Source: Candidatus Litorirhabdus singularis
Lineage (GTDB): Bacteria > Pseudomonadota > Gammaproteobacteria > Pseudomonadales > Halieaceae
Assembly: GCF_026262625.1 (NCBI RefSeq)
Contig: NZ_SHNN01000002.1
Location: 124,001 to 188,000, forward strand
DNA: 64,000 bases
Direction of reading: 5' to 3'
In this document: piece after piece, positions 17,160-26,257 of the stretch
Position numbering within the stretch: position 1 is the stretch's first letter
Layout of the letters: the number at the start of each line of letters is the position of its first letter
Notes under the pieces: model-generated
Databases searched by the model: none
The model's input: the letters and a program-made list of their open reading frames with translations, nothing else
Told to the model about the DNA's origin: nothing
Program-made: the position numbers and the translations under genes

Positions 17160-18428
17160 ATGAGCGATTCCAGTGGCCCTGATGGAAACAATCCACAGTG
17201 GGTAGCCCCGCCTCATCCGGACTGGTTGACGCAACTCAACCGTGAAGGCAGCTATTTTGATCTGCCGGCGGTGGTACCGCTGGACGCCGAGTCGTTGCTG
17301 TCCCGGGCTCAGGCAAGTACCGGGCTGACCGATTTTGGTGATGAACTGTGGCGCGAGCCGTTCGCGGTATTACTGAAGTCGCTGCAAGACGAGGCGCAGT
17401 TGACGCTAATGGGGCGTTTAATGGCGCGCAGCGATATTATCCTCTGGCTCAGCGGCCGCCTGCAGGTGGTAGATACCCTGAAACGCCATCCAGAAATTTT
17501 GCAGCAAGAGCTGGCCGCCCCCATGGTGATTGTCGGCTTACCGCGCTCGGGTACCTCCATTTTGTTTGAACTACTGTCCCGCGACCCGGAAGTGGGTGTG
17601 CCGCAAATGTGGGAGGCGCTGATGCCGTGCCCGCCACCGGTCGCTGCAACTTACACTACAGATCCACGCATTGAACGCGCGGACCAGTTGTTCACTCAGT
17701 GGAACCGGGTGGCGCCTGAGTTTGCCAGTATGCACGAGATGCGCGGCGATATTCCTGCCGAGTGCGGGTTGCTAATGGCAGGTACGTTTATATCCGATCA
17801 TATTCAGTCGCTGCACCAGACCCCGAGCTACAGTGTCTGGTGTGCCCAGGCAGATTACGAACCGGTGTACCGCTATCATCGCGATATTCTGAAAATTCTA
17901 CAGTGGAAGAATCCGCGCCAGCGCTGGTTATTGAAAGCGCCTGAGCATCAGATTCATTTGCAGACCCTGCTGGCGGTGTATCCTGATGCGCGAGTGGTGC
18001 AAACCCATCGTGACCCGCTTAAGTGTATGGCCTCCACCACAAGTCTGATGGGTACGCTTTATTCCATGCGCAGCGATCAACCGTTTAACGCCGAGATGTT
18101 TGAGCACATGATTATGGGGGAGGCGACGGCGCAGCGTTTAGAGACGGTCATAGACCAGCGTGACGCGGGTATTGTGCCCGCGGCCAACATTGCCGACTCG
18201 CGGTATCAAGACCTGATGCAGGACCCCATGGCTTGTATTGAGGGTATCTACCACCATTTTGGTATGTCATTATCCTCCGAGGCGCGCACTCGTATGCTGG
18301 ACTACCTGGCCAGCAAACCCAAGGGTAAATTCGGTCAGCATCAGTATCAGGTCGATGCCGGCAGAGCCACGGAGCGCGCCTTGTTCAAACGCTACCAGGA
18401 GCTTTATCAGGTGCCCGACGAGGTCTAG
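17160..18428 (+). CDS. Sulfotransferase family protein (Sulfotransfer_3 type)
   Basis: A 422-aa P-loop sulfotransferase. IVGLPRSGTSILFELL near residue 125 is the PAPS 5'-phosphosulfate loop, and VVQTHRDPLKCMASTTSL near 280 is the 3'-phosphate site. This long subtype is frequent in lipid- and steroid-degrading actinobacteria and marine Gammaproteobacteria, and its acceptor is unknown. The start at ATG 17160 is preferred over GTG 17133 because AGAGG lies nine bases upstream and the N-terminus then begins in a typical polar region. It is outside the glycan operon and unlike the two shorter sulfotransferases there, so it probably has a different acceptor. Confidence 0.88.
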   Translation: MSDSSGPDGNNPQWVAPPHPDWLTQLNREGSYFDLPAVVPLDAESLLSRAQASTGLTDFGDELWREPFAVLLKSLQDEAQLTLMGRLMARSDIILWLSGRLQVVDTLKRHPEILQQELAAPMVIVGLPRSGTSILFELLSRDPEVGVPQMWEALMPCPPPVAATYTTDPRIERADQLFTQWNRVAPEFASMHEMRGDIPAECGLLMAGTFISDHIQSLHQTPSYSVWCAQADYEPVYRYHRDILKILQWKNPRQRWLLKAPEHQIHLQTLLAVYPDARVVQTHRDPLKCMASTTSLMGTLYSMRSDQPFNAEMFEHMIMGEATAQRLETVIDQRDAGIVPAANIADSRYQDLMQDPMACIEGIYHHFGMSLSSEARTRMLDYLASKPKGKFGQHQYQVDAGRATERALFKRYQELYQVPDEV

Positions 18429-18468
18429 TTTGTGGCTCTGGTGTAATAATAATAGTTGAGGAATCCTG

Positions 18469-19338
18469 ATGTCGAAGAAACCCCTTTATGCAGGTGTGGC
18501 GTTACTATTGCTGGGTGCGGGCTATTACCTGTACAGCGCTTTTTTCTTTATTCCACTTTATGAGCAGATTCGTCCGGTTGAGCCCCCTTATACGGCTAGC
18601 CTGAAGGCTGATGCACAGTGGATAGCACTGTTTAATGGTGAAAATCTGGATGGCTGGACTACAAAAATTACCGGCTATGAGGCCGGGGACAATTATGCTG
18701 ACACCTATCGGGTCGAAGACGGTGTTATCAGCGTCAACTACGACCGCTACACCGAGTTTGATAACACTTTCGGTAACCTGTTCTATGACACGCCTTATTC
18801 TTATTATGTGCTGCGTCTGGAATACCGTTTTCTGGGCGAGCAGGCCACCGACTCGCCCACTATGTTCTGGGCTTGGCGTAACAGCGGTGTGATGGTGCAT
18901 AGCCAGAGCCCCGCCAGCATGTCTTTAAAGCAGTACTTTCCCGCCTCCATCGAAGTGCAATTACTAGGTGCGCGTGAAGACGAGCACCGCAGTACCGGCA
19001 ATGTGTGTACGCCGGCCACCAATTTGGTGTGGTTTGGCAGCGAAGAGGTTTACACCACCCATTGCACTAACTCGCTTTCCAATAGCTTCGCCGGTGATCG
19101 CTGGGTGCAACTGGAGGTAGAGGTATGGGGCTCTGAGATGATCCGTCACTTCGTCGACGGTGAGCTGGTGCTGGAATACACCCGGCCCCAGCTTGACCCG
19201 ACTGATGTTGACGCCAAGGCATTACTGCAAGGCCTCGACGCTGGACAGTTGCTGCTCGATAGCGGCTATATAGCGTTGCAATCCGAGAGTCATCCGGTGC
19301 AGTTTCGAAACATCATGCTGCACCCGATTCAACCCTGA
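18469..19338 (+). CDS. DUF1080 (3-keto-disaccharide hydrolase-like) protein, membrane-anchored
   Basis: A 289-aa protein with an N-terminal membrane anchor at about residues 7-28 and a periplasmic DUF1080 jelly-roll domain. The opening WIALFNGENLDGWTTKI and the later SYYVLRLEYRFLG and IEVQLLGAREDEHRSTGN are typical of the family. Some members hydrolyse 3-keto-glucosides or bind glycans. A conserved pair of cysteines lies in the CTPATNL and TTHCTNSL segments. It follows the sulfotransferase by 40 bases and may be cotranscribed. Function here is unproven. Confidence 0.85.
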   Translation: MSKKPLYAGVALLLLGAGYYLYSAFFFIPLYEQIRPVEPPYTASLKADAQWIALFNGENLDGWTTKITGYEAGDNYADTYRVEDGVISVNYDRYTEFDNTFGNLFYDTPYSYYVLRLEYRFLGEQATDSPTMFWAWRNSGVMVHSQSPASMSLKQYFPASIEVQLLGAREDEHRSTGNVCTPATNLVWFGSEEVYTTHCTNSLSNSFAGDRWVQLEVEVWGSEMIRHFVDGELVLEYTRPQLDPTDVDAKALLQGLDAGQLLLDSGYIALQSESHPVQFRNIMLHPIQP

Positions 19339-19427
19339 GTGGGCTCCGGCGGGGACAACAAGAGCCTGCCGTAGTATTCAATGTGATCTTTGTGGGGCTG
19401 CTGTCCGCGTGCAGCTCAAACACTCTA

Positions 19428-19452
19428 TTGCCGCGCAACTTACTCGCGGCAA
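19428..19452. promoter_or_regulatory. Inverted repeat upstream of the ABC exporter operon
   Basis: TTGCCGCG at 19428-19435 is repeated in inverse as CGCGGCAA at 19445-19452, 25 bases before the adaptor gene ATG. The arms and spacing suit either an operator for a TetR-type regulator (E. coli ybhGFSR is controlled by CecR) or a leader hairpin. No T-run follows. Confidence 0.4.
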
Positions 19453-19476
19453 TAACAATAATCGAGAGGTCAATAC

Positions 19477-20451
19477 ATGAAAAAACTAATACCTGTGGTG
19501 GTAGTGGTATTGCTTGGCCTGTTGCTATTGGTCAGCTATGAACACTGGTTTGGCGAAGGTGATAGTAACGATCTTGTGCTTTATGGAAACGTTGATATTC
19601 GGCAAGTGCAGCCGGCCTTTCGGGTCTCGGGTCGCGTGCAAGCGATGTACTTTGAAGAGGGCGACGCAGTCCAAGCTGGAGATCTTTTGGCGCAGTTAGA
19701 CCCGCTGCCGTTGCAGCAGGCATTGGCGGTGACAGTAGCGCGTGAGGACCAGTCCAGGGCGCAGCTGGAACGTTTGCAGCATGGTTCGCGCACGCAGGAA
19801 ATTGAGCAGGCCAGAGCGTTGACCGAGAAAGCAGAGGCGGCTTTGGAAGATGCTGAGCTGGAATTGCAGCGCCAGCGCAAACTGGTGGTGCAGAAGATGA
19901 GTAGCCAGCGGACGTTGGACAGAACCTTGTCCATGCGCGATCAAAGCGCGGCGCAGTTACAGGCAAATCGCGAGGCGCTGGCTTTAGCCGTAGAGGGTTC
20001 CCGTATGGAAGATATAGCCGCTGCGCAGGCGGCACTGGCTATGGCCAGCGCACAGCGTGAACAGGCTGTCACTCAGGTTGACGATACGCGTCTGGTAGCG
20101 CCCAGCAAAGGCATTGTGATGTCACGTATTCATGAGCCCGGTGCCATGGTGATGGCGGGTACCCCCGTCTATGCGCTGTCGCTGACTGAAACGGTGTATG
20201 TGCGCGCCTATGTGGATGAACCCCGATTGGGGCTGGTAAAGCCGGGCGCGAGCGTACGCGTGACTTCTGACAGTTCAGGGGTTAAGTATCAGGGGCAGGT
20301 GGGCTTTATTTCACCGCGAGCAGAATTTACGCCCAAGAATGTAGAAACCACGGCTCTGCGTACAGATCTGGTTTATCGTCTGCGTATTGTCGTAACAGAC
20401 ACCGATAATGGTCTGCGTCAGGGCATGCCGGTTACCGTGTTGCTAGACTAG
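19477..20451 (+). CDS. ybhG: HlyD-family periplasmic adaptor of an ABC exporter (YbhG-like)
   Basis: A 324-aa membrane fusion protein. It has an N-terminal membrane anchor (residues 3-19), then a lipoyl half-domain (YGNVDIRQVQPAFRVSGRV), a long alpha-helical hairpin with coiled-coil character (about 80-200, rich in Gln/Glu/Ala/Arg), a second lipoyl half (DDTRLVAPSKGIVMSRI) and a beta-barrel domain. VDIRQV is typical of YbhG. It is first in an operon with a double ATPase and two permeases, the ybhGFSR order, which handles drug or cation export in enterobacteria. An AGAGGTC ribosome site precedes the ATG. Confidence 0.9.
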   Translation: MKKLIPVVVVVLLGLLLLVSYEHWFGEGDSNDLVLYGNVDIRQVQPAFRVSGRVQAMYFEEGDAVQAGDLLAQLDPLPLQQALAVTVAREDQSRAQLERLQHGSRTQEIEQARALTEKAEAALEDAELELQRQRKLVVQKMSSQRTLDRTLSMRDQSAAQLQANREALALAVEGSRMEDIAAAQAALAMASAQREQAVTQVDDTRLVAPSKGIVMSRIHEPGAMVMAGTPVYALSLTETVYVRAYVDEPRLGLVKPGASVRVTSDSSGVKYQGQVGFISPRAEFTPKNVETTALRTDLVYRLRIVVTDTDNGLRQGMPVTVLLD

Positions 20452-20469
20452 TCTGCGCAGCGCCTGACA

Positions 20470-22203
20470 ATGACAGTCTCAGTTTCAGTAGCGGATCTTA
20501 GTAAGAGCTTCGCGCAGGTACCGGCGTTGAAAGCTATCAATACGCTGTTCGCTGGCGGTCAAATTACCGGCCTGGTAGGCCCTGACGGCGCTGGTAAAAC
20601 TACCTTGATGCGTTTGTTGGCGGGATTAATGACGCCGGATACGGGCGCTATTACAGTGGCAGGTTTTGATACGGTCACGCAGAAAATTCAGGTGCATGAA
20701 GCTACCGGCTATATGCCGCAACGGTTTGGTCTCTACGAAGACCTCAGTGTGCAGGAGAATCTGCGGCTTTATGCGGCATTGCGCGAGTTGCCAGAGCAGC
20801 AACGCGAGGCGACGTTCACGCGCTTACTCAAGTTTACCGGCCTGACACCGTTTACCACCCGTCTTGCCAGTCGCTTATCAGGCGGCATGAAGCAAAAGCT
20901 GGGGTTGGCTTGTGCGCTAATAGCCCGCCCGCAGGTGTTGCTGCTGGACGAGCCCAGTGTTGGAGTCGATCCACTTAGTCGCCGCGAGTTATGGAAGATG
21001 GTGCGCGAACTCAGTGGTGAGGGCATGGTAGTCGTCTGGTCTACGGCCTATCTGGATGAGGCGGATAATTGTGATATCGTAGTACTGCTGGATGACGGCG
21101 CTATTGCCTATCAGGGAAGTCCGCAGAAGCTTTCACAGCGGCTGGACGGGCGCAGCTACCTGGCTAGTCACGTACGCGGTGACCGGCGCCAGTGGCTGGT
21201 GCGCGCCTTGGAAACCGAAGGGGTTCGCGACGGTGTTATTCAAGGTGATTCCCTGCGTTTGGTGCTGAGCCAGGCACAACCAACCTCAGCGCTTAAGGAG
21301 TTGGTCGCTGCCGCGGGCGGAGAGCTAAGCGCGGTTGCGCCGCGCTTTGAGGACGCTTATATCGATCTTTTGGGCGGCGGGCCCGGTGGGCACTCTGAAA
21401 TTGCCGCGCGCATGGAGCCGGTGGCCGACAGTCGTTCGACCATGGTGGAGTGCAAAGGCCTGACTAAACGCTTCGGGGAGTTTGTGGCCACCGATAACGT
21501 TAGCTTCAGTGTTGCCCGTGGCGAGATACTCGGCCTGCTGGGGCCCAATGGCGCGGGCAAGTCGACCACCTTCAAAATGCTGTGTGGACTGCTCAAACCC
21601 AGCGCCGGTGAAGCCTTGGTGGCTGGCATCGATCTGCGCAGGTCTTCCAGTGCCGCCAAGCTCAAATTGGGCTATATGGCGCAAAAGTTTTCCCTCTATG
21701 GGTTACTCTCGGTGCGCCAGAATCTGGATTTTTTCTCGGGTATTTACGGCCTGCGAGGGCGCCTACGGCAGCAGCGGATTGAGGAGATGATCGAGGTGTT
21801 TGAACTGGATCCCTACTTGCAGTCCTCACCCGATGTGCTGCCTTTGGGCTTCAAACAACGCCTGGCATTGGCCTGCGCGCTCATGCATCGCCCCGACATT
21901 CTGTTTCTGGATGAGCCCACCTCGGGGGTTGATCCTATTACCCGGCGCGAGTTCTGGACGCACATTACCGGGCTGGTTAATAACGGGGTGACGGTACTGG
22001 TGACGACACATTTTATGGACGAAGCGGAATACTGTGATCGCGTAGCGCTGGTGAATCAGGGTCAGCTTATTGCGCTGGATACACCCGACGCCCTTAAGGC
22101 CAGTGTTGCCACTGCAGCACTACCCGAACCTACAATGGAGGAAGCCTTCATTGGCTTAATCGAAACGCAGAATGCCTTGCTGCAGACGGAAGCTCTAACA
22201 TGA
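20470..22203 (+). CDS. ybhF: ABC transporter tandem ATP-binding protein (YbhF-like)
   Basis: A 577-aa fusion of two nucleotide-binding domains. NBD1 has Walker A GPDGAGKTT (37-45, with Asp where Asn is more usual), signature LSGGMKQ (about 135) and Walker B LLLDEP (about 157). NBD2 has Walker A GPNGAGKST (about 358), a degenerate signature LPLGFKQRL (about 457) and Walker B LFLDEP (about 478). The LPLGFKQ form is also what E. coli YbhF carries as I recall it, so it is a family trait, not damage. The stop overlaps the next ATG by four bases (ATGA). Confidence 0.93.
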   Translation: MTVSVSVADLSKSFAQVPALKAINTLFAGGQITGLVGPDGAGKTTLMRLLAGLMTPDTGAITVAGFDTVTQKIQVHEATGYMPQRFGLYEDLSVQENLRLYAALRELPEQQREATFTRLLKFTGLTPFTTRLASRLSGGMKQKLGLACALIARPQVLLLDEPSVGVDPLSRRELWKMVRELSGEGMVVVWSTAYLDEADNCDIVVLLDDGAIAYQGSPQKLSQRLDGRSYLASHVRGDRRQWLVRALETEGVRDGVIQGDSLRLVLSQAQPTSALKELVAAAGGELSAVAPRFEDAYIDLLGGGPGGHSEIAARMEPVADSRSTMVECKGLTKRFGEFVATDNVSFSVARGEILGLLGPNGAGKSTTFKMLCGLLKPSAGEALVAGIDLRRSSSAAKLKLGYMAQKFSLYGLLSVRQNLDFFSGIYGLRGRLRQQRIEEMIEVFELDPYLQSSPDVLPLGFKQRLALACALMHRPDILFLDEPTSGVDPITRREFWTHITGLVNNGVTVLVTTHFMDEAEYCDRVALVNQGQLIALDTPDALKASVATAALPEPTMEEAFIGLIETQNALLQTEALT

Positions 22204-23309
22204 GCAGCGGGCGCAGGTTTAGGGCGCTGGTACTGAAAGAGAGTTTGCAGGTGCTGCGCGATCCCTCGGCCTTATTGATTGCCTTTGTGATGCCGCCGTT
22301 GCTGTTGTTTATGTTTGCGTTTGCCGTATCACTGGATGTGAGTCATGTCAGCATTGGGGTGGTGATGGAAAGTGATGGCCCCTATGCACAGAGTCTGGCA
22401 GCGGCCTACGCCGGATCAAGTTATCTGGACGTCACGCCAGCGCGTCATCGCAAACAGCTAGAGCTTCACTTGGTGACGGGAGAGCTTAAGGCACTGGTAG
22501 TGATTGATCAGGAGTTTGAGACCGCGATGCGCGATCCGCAGCGGGCTGCCAAAATTCAGGTACTGACGGATGGCTCATTCCCTAACTCCGCGAGCTTCAC
22601 CGGTGGCTATGCGCAGGGTGTTTTCAACAATTGGTTGGTAGGGCAGGGTCTGCAGCCGGAAGGTGGGGTGATACTGCAGCAACGATTTTGGTTCAACCCT
22701 GAGATGGATAGCCGCCGCGTGTTGGTGCCTGGCGTCATAGCCATTGTGATGACGATCATCGGCACGTTGTTGACGGCACTGGTGGTGGCGCGGGAGTGGG
22801 AGCGGGGCACCATGGAGGCCATTATGTCGACGCCGGCGCGGATGCCAGAAATTATCTTCAGCAAACTGTTGCCCTATTACGTGCTGGGTATGCTGGCCAC
22901 GGTCGCTTGCGCGTTTCTGGGAGTGCAGGTGCTGGGGGTGCCCCTGCGTGGTTCACTGACTGCATTGATGTTGGTATCAGCGGTGTTTCTGGTGCCGGCG
23001 CTGGGCCAAGGCTTGCTGATTTCGACAGTGTTTAAAAACCAGTTTATGGCAGCGCAGGTAGCGATTATGTCGGGGTTCTTGCCCGCACTGCTGCTGTCGG
23101 GGTTTATTTTTGAAATTCAGAGTATGCCTAAAGCTCTGCAATGGGTGACACAGGTTATTCCGGCGCGCTACTTTGTTGATGCCTTGCGCACCGTCTTTCT
23201 GGCCGGTGATATTTGGCCGGTGTTACTGGTGAACATGGCCTGGTTGCTGGCGGTAGGCGCGCTGTTTTTCGGACTGACTATGAAACGCTTTCGCGGCGGT
23301 CTCGACTGA
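22200..23309 (+). CDS. ybhS: ABC-2 type exporter permease (YbhS-like)
   Basis: A 369-aa inner-membrane permease. One N-terminal helix follows LKESLQVLRDPSALL, then a periplasmic domain of about 150 residues, then five helices in the C-terminal half with the ABC-2 signature around REWERGTMEAIMSTPARMPE. This is the DrrB/YhhJ-type arrangement. It pairs with the next permease, to which it is coupled by a TGATG overlap. Confidence 0.92.
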   Translation: MSSGRRFRALVLKESLQVLRDPSALLIAFVMPPLLLFMFAFAVSLDVSHVSIGVVMESDGPYAQSLAAAYAGSSYLDVTPARHRKQLELHLVTGELKALVVIDQEFETAMRDPQRAAKIQVLTDGSFPNSASFTGGYAQGVFNNWLVGQGLQPEGGVILQQRFWFNPEMDSRRVLVPGVIAIVMTIIGTLLTALVVAREWERGTMEAIMSTPARMPEIIFSKLLPYYVLGMLATVACAFLGVQVLGVPLRGSLTALMLVSAVFLVPALGQGLLISTVFKNQFMAAQVAIMSGFLPALLLSGFIFEIQSMPKALQWVTQVIPARYFVDALRTVFLAGDIWPVLLVNMAWLLAVGALFFGLTMKRFRGGLD

Positions 23310-24418
23310 TGCTGTCACAGCTTTACCATTCAGTCATCAAGGAATTCCTGACCTTTTTCCGCGACCCAGGTACCCGCGGTGTGCTGCTGGCAGCGCCGCT
23401 TATGCAGGTGTTGGTGTTCTCGTTTGCCGCTTCTATGGAAGTGCGCAACGTGGATATCGCACTGATCAATGAAGACAGTGGGCGCTGGTCGCAAGAGTTT
23501 ATCGCGCGTTTGCGCAGTGCCGAGTTTGTCGGCGCGGTTGAGACGGTGCCGACCATGCAGAGTTTCTCCAACGCTGTCGATCGCCAGCGTTACTTGGTGG
23601 GCGTGCGCTTTCCAGCAGATTTTTCGCGGCGCATAGAACGCGGACAATCAGCGTCAGTGCAACTGACCCTGGATGGTAGGCGCGCCAACGCGGGTCAGAT
23701 CGCAAGCGCCTATATTGGCACTATCGCGGCACAGATGAATGTCGACATTCGGAGTAACCAGCCGCAGACGCGTTTGGCGCCTGGTGTAGAGCTGCGGCAT
23801 TGGTTTAACCCTAACCTCGAGTTCTTCTGGTTTATCGTGCCCGCACTCGCGGCCAGTATGGTTCTCATCACGCCGCTGATGATGACCGCGCTGAGTATCG
23901 CGCGCGAGCGAGAGATGGGCACCTTTGATCAGTTATTGGTATCACCGGTGACGCCGGGTCAGATCATCTTGGGTAAAACGCTGCCGGCAGTGTTTGCTGG
24001 TTTCTTCAGCGGCAGTTTAATAACGCTGCTGGCGGTTTACGCTTTCAAGATACCGTTTGTCGGCAATGTAGGGCTGATGTACTGCGGCATGTTGTGCTTT
24101 GTGCTGGCCGTGACGGGTATTGGGCTCACGGTCTCTGCGGTTACCAATACTCAGCAGCAGGCAATGTTGGGTGTTTTCTTTTGTATGATACCGCTGATCA
24201 CGACTTCTGGTTTTGTCACGCCGGTAGAGAATATGCCGGCCGGCTTGCAGGTTTTTGCCGAGATTAACCCCCTCAAGCACTACATTATTATTGTGCAGGG
24301 CTGTTTTCTGAAGGATTACGGCTGGCGTGAAATAGCGACGAATAGCTGGCCGTTGGTGGTTATTGCCACGGTGATGCTGACCAGCGCTACGATGATTCTG
24401 CGCTCGCGTCTCAACTAA
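23309..24418 (+). CDS. ybhR: ABC-2 type exporter permease (YbhR-like)
   Basis: A 369-aa permease built like its neighbour, with N-terminal KEFLTFFRDPGTRGVLL, a periplasmic domain, then the ABC-2 region REREMGTFDQLLVSPVTPGQ and four or more helices. An upstream in-frame start at 23213 would overlap ybhS by 97 bases. ATG 23309 overlaps the previous stop by one base and gives the normal N-terminus. The stop runs eight bases into the end of the convergent GST-like gene. Confidence 0.92.
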   Translation: MLSQLYHSVIKEFLTFFRDPGTRGVLLAAPLMQVLVFSFAASMEVRNVDIALINEDSGRWSQEFIARLRSAEFVGAVETVPTMQSFSNAVDRQRYLVGVRFPADFSRRIERGQSASVQLTLDGRRANAGQIASAYIGTIAAQMNVDIRSNQPQTRLAPGVELRHWFNPNLEFFWFIVPALAASMVLITPLMMTALSIAREREMGTFDQLLVSPVTPGQIILGKTLPAVFAGFFSGSLITLLAVYAFKIPFVGNVGLMYCGMLCFVLAVTGIGLTVSAVTNTQQQAMLGVFFCMIPLITTSGFVTPVENMPAGLQVFAEINPLKHYIIIVQGCFLKDYGWREIATNSWPLVVIATVMLTSATMILRSRLN

Positions 24419-25610
24419 CCGGAGTAATAGTCGTCGCTGCGGGAGCGGCACTGAATAAATCATTGTTGGGTAGCCAGTCCTGCAATAGCTGCTCAATTGG
24501 TGTTGGTAGCGCCAGCCACTCCTGGCGCAAGTCTTGCCACACCCTGACTTGAAATGTTTTTGCCGCCGCCCGGAACGGGTGTTGCCGCAGCGTTCCGTCG
24601 TAGAGAGCGCGGCCCTGGTCAAAGGCGGCTTCGTTAAACAGTGTTTCGCCGCGGGAGGAATAATGTTGCCAGGCTGCCAGGTTTTGTTGCATCAGCGGGG
24701 CAAAGGTAGACATCACAAATTTCAGCAGCGGCGCCAGTGCGGGCTGCAGACTGATGGTGCCAGCGCTGCCGACGTGACTGCCATCGCGGATAGCGCACAA
24801 CCAGGCGTGGGTTCGAGGCGCCAGTTCGCGTAATAGTGCATTGGCTTGCGGATCGATAAGGTTCATGCTGAGTTGGCCATAGAGGCTTGCATCGGCCAGC
24901 GTAAAACGACCACCCAATAGCCAGGGTTGTTGCTCAAGCAGGCTCTCCATTGCAGTCAGGCACTCGCGCCAGCATTGCTCCAGTAACGAGTGAGTAGGGG
25001 GAAAGCCTTGCCGCGTAGGTGGCGTCAACGCTGGTATAACGCCGGCCTGATAGTCTGCTGGCGCCACGCTAAATAGATACGGACAACGCCTTACCTGACG
25101 GCGGGGCAGGTTTCTGGCAACCAGCCGATGCAATCCCAATGGCAGCAGTCGTGACATCTCCGCCCCAGTGACCGCTCCCATAGGTGTGCTGTTGGCGGAG
25201 CCTTTCCAGCGCATGTGGTGAACCATATACAGTCCAAATTCATCAAATGCCTCATCCAACAGGCGCACAACAAAGCGCAGATCTGGCTCGGCCGGAGTCA
25301 GGGCCGGAGTGCGGGTGGCGTTCAGGTCCAGCCAGTCGGCAATGGCGCTGGAGTCATACTGAAACTGGCTGCCGTCGGGGCTAAAAAAAGGCACCGAGGG
25401 ATATTCGTCTAGTTGTGAGTCCATGGCCGGAAAACGCATGACCTGGCGATTGCGAATAGCACGTTGTAGCCGCATAAAGGTGAGCAGATTCTGGCGCCTT
25501 GATCCGGCGCGAGGCAGACGCCTGAATGGCATCTGACGGAAACGCAGGCAGGCTTCCAGCTTGAGTAGATAGGGAGATGCTTCCACACCCCAGACGATAG
25601 TTTCAGACAT
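24411..25610 (-). CDS. Glutathione S-transferase-like protein
   Basis: A 399-aa protein with an N-terminal thioredoxin-like GST domain (IVWGVEASPYLLKLEACLRF, then YPSVPFFSPDG and YDSSAIADWLD, the glutathione-binding cis-Pro and Ser region). An all-alpha C-terminal domain has LLGGRFTLADASLYGQL near 270. It is about twice the usual GST length because of an insertion after the thioredoxin part and a C-terminal extension of about 80 residues. The frame is open to 25745, but the GST fold begins right at ATG 25610, so the longer start is rejected. It lies downstream of the decayed FAH-family gene in the same direction. Confidence 0.82.
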   Translation of the reverse strand: MSETIVWGVEASPYLLKLEACLRFRQMPFRRLPRAGSRRQNLLTFMRLQRAIRNRQVMRFPAMDSQLDEYPSVPFFSPDGSQFQYDSSAIADWLDLNATRTPALTPAEPDLRFVVRLLDEAFDEFGLYMVHHMRWKGSANSTPMGAVTGAEMSRLLPLGLHRLVARNLPRRQVRRCPYLFSVAPADYQAGVIPALTPPTRQGFPPTHSLLEQCWRECLTAMESLLEQQPWLLGGRFTLADASLYGQLSMNLIDPQANALLRELAPRTHAWLCAIRDGSHVGSAGTISLQPALAPLLKFVMSTFAPLMQQNLAAWQHYSSRGETLFNEAAFDQGRALYDGTLRQHPFRAAAKTFQVRVWQDLRQEWLALPTPIEQLLQDWLPNNDLFSAAPAATTITPVS

Positions 25611-25663
25611 GGCGCCATTTTTGCAGATCGTGGGGTGTTGCAAAAGGTGTAGGGCGCTTTTTC

Positions 25664-25691
25664 TTGCGACCTTTTTCTTTGCGACCTTTTT
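25664..25691. repeat. Tandem 13-bp direct repeat upstream of the GST-like gene
   Basis: TTGCGACCTTTTT occurs at 25664-25676 and again at 25679-25691, a 15-base period, 54 bases upstream of the GST-like start. On the gene's own strand these are A-rich boxes, so it could be an upstream promoter element or a regulator site, or simply a slippage product. Confidence 0.45.
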
Positions 25692-25702
25692 AGTGCAGTG
25701 GA

Positions 25703-26167
25703 CTAGCCGGGGTGGTCCGGTTGAGCGTCTGGATGCGCCGCACAAAATATAGTCTGGTAGCTGCTATCGAGCATCTCTATCTGCACGCGATCTCCAAACG
25801 ACATAAACGCAGTGGAGGGTTTGCCATCAGCAATAGTCTTCAGACAGCGTACTTCAGCCAGGCAGCAGGAACCGGCCTTGCTACCCGCGTTGGATACCGT
25901 GCCAGAACCAATCACCGTGCCGGCCATCAGTGAGCGTGATTTGGCGCAGTGGCTGATCAAGGTCGGAAAATCAAAGGTCATATCGATGCCCCAGTCTTCG
26001 GTCTCCACCATAATGTCCTTGGTGGGTCCGATAAAGGCATCGGACGCGCCCATATACACCAATGGGTCGGTCCAGAACGAAGCGGGCAGTTCGGCGCCGC
26101 GGGCTTTACGCACCAGCTCTACGTGGGTGACATAAGCGCTTCCGTCTGCCCAGTGGTAAGCGCGTGG
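25703..26167 (-). pseudogene. Decayed fumarylacetoacetate hydrolase-family gene (N-terminus and middle deleted)
   Basis: The frame reads like the FAH family (2-keto-4-pentenoate hydratase type, about 330 aa). On the minus strand it begins at 26167 after a stop, in RAYHWADGSAYVTHVELVR, a conserved stretch that normally follows about 80 residues. It continues through RKARGAELPASFWTDP to ETEDWGID, then jumps directly to MTFDFPTLISHC and GTVIGSGTVSN. In intact members roughly 100 residues, including metal-binding acidic residues, separate these parts. Both ends of the gap normally read G-I/V-D, so the loss looks like an in-frame deletion at short homology. The 137-residue version from GTG 26113 would lack most of the active site. 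Confidence 0.8.
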
Positions 26168-26257
26168 TCAGTTGTCAGCTGCGACGACGCGGCTTATTGT
26201 GTAGACGTAGTAGAATATAGAGAGAGGCAGAGGGGAATAGACAGTGAGGGTTAGACA

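Noticed and set aside
21838-21870. Broken ABC signature in the second NBD of the YbhF-like ATPase
   Set aside because: LPLGFKQ is, as far as I recall, the same in E. coli YbhF, so it is a family feature and not decay.
25611-25745. N-terminal extension of the GST-like protein
   Set aside because: The added residues are Lys-rich and unlike any GST, and they run through a direct repeat; the GST fold starts at ATG 25610.
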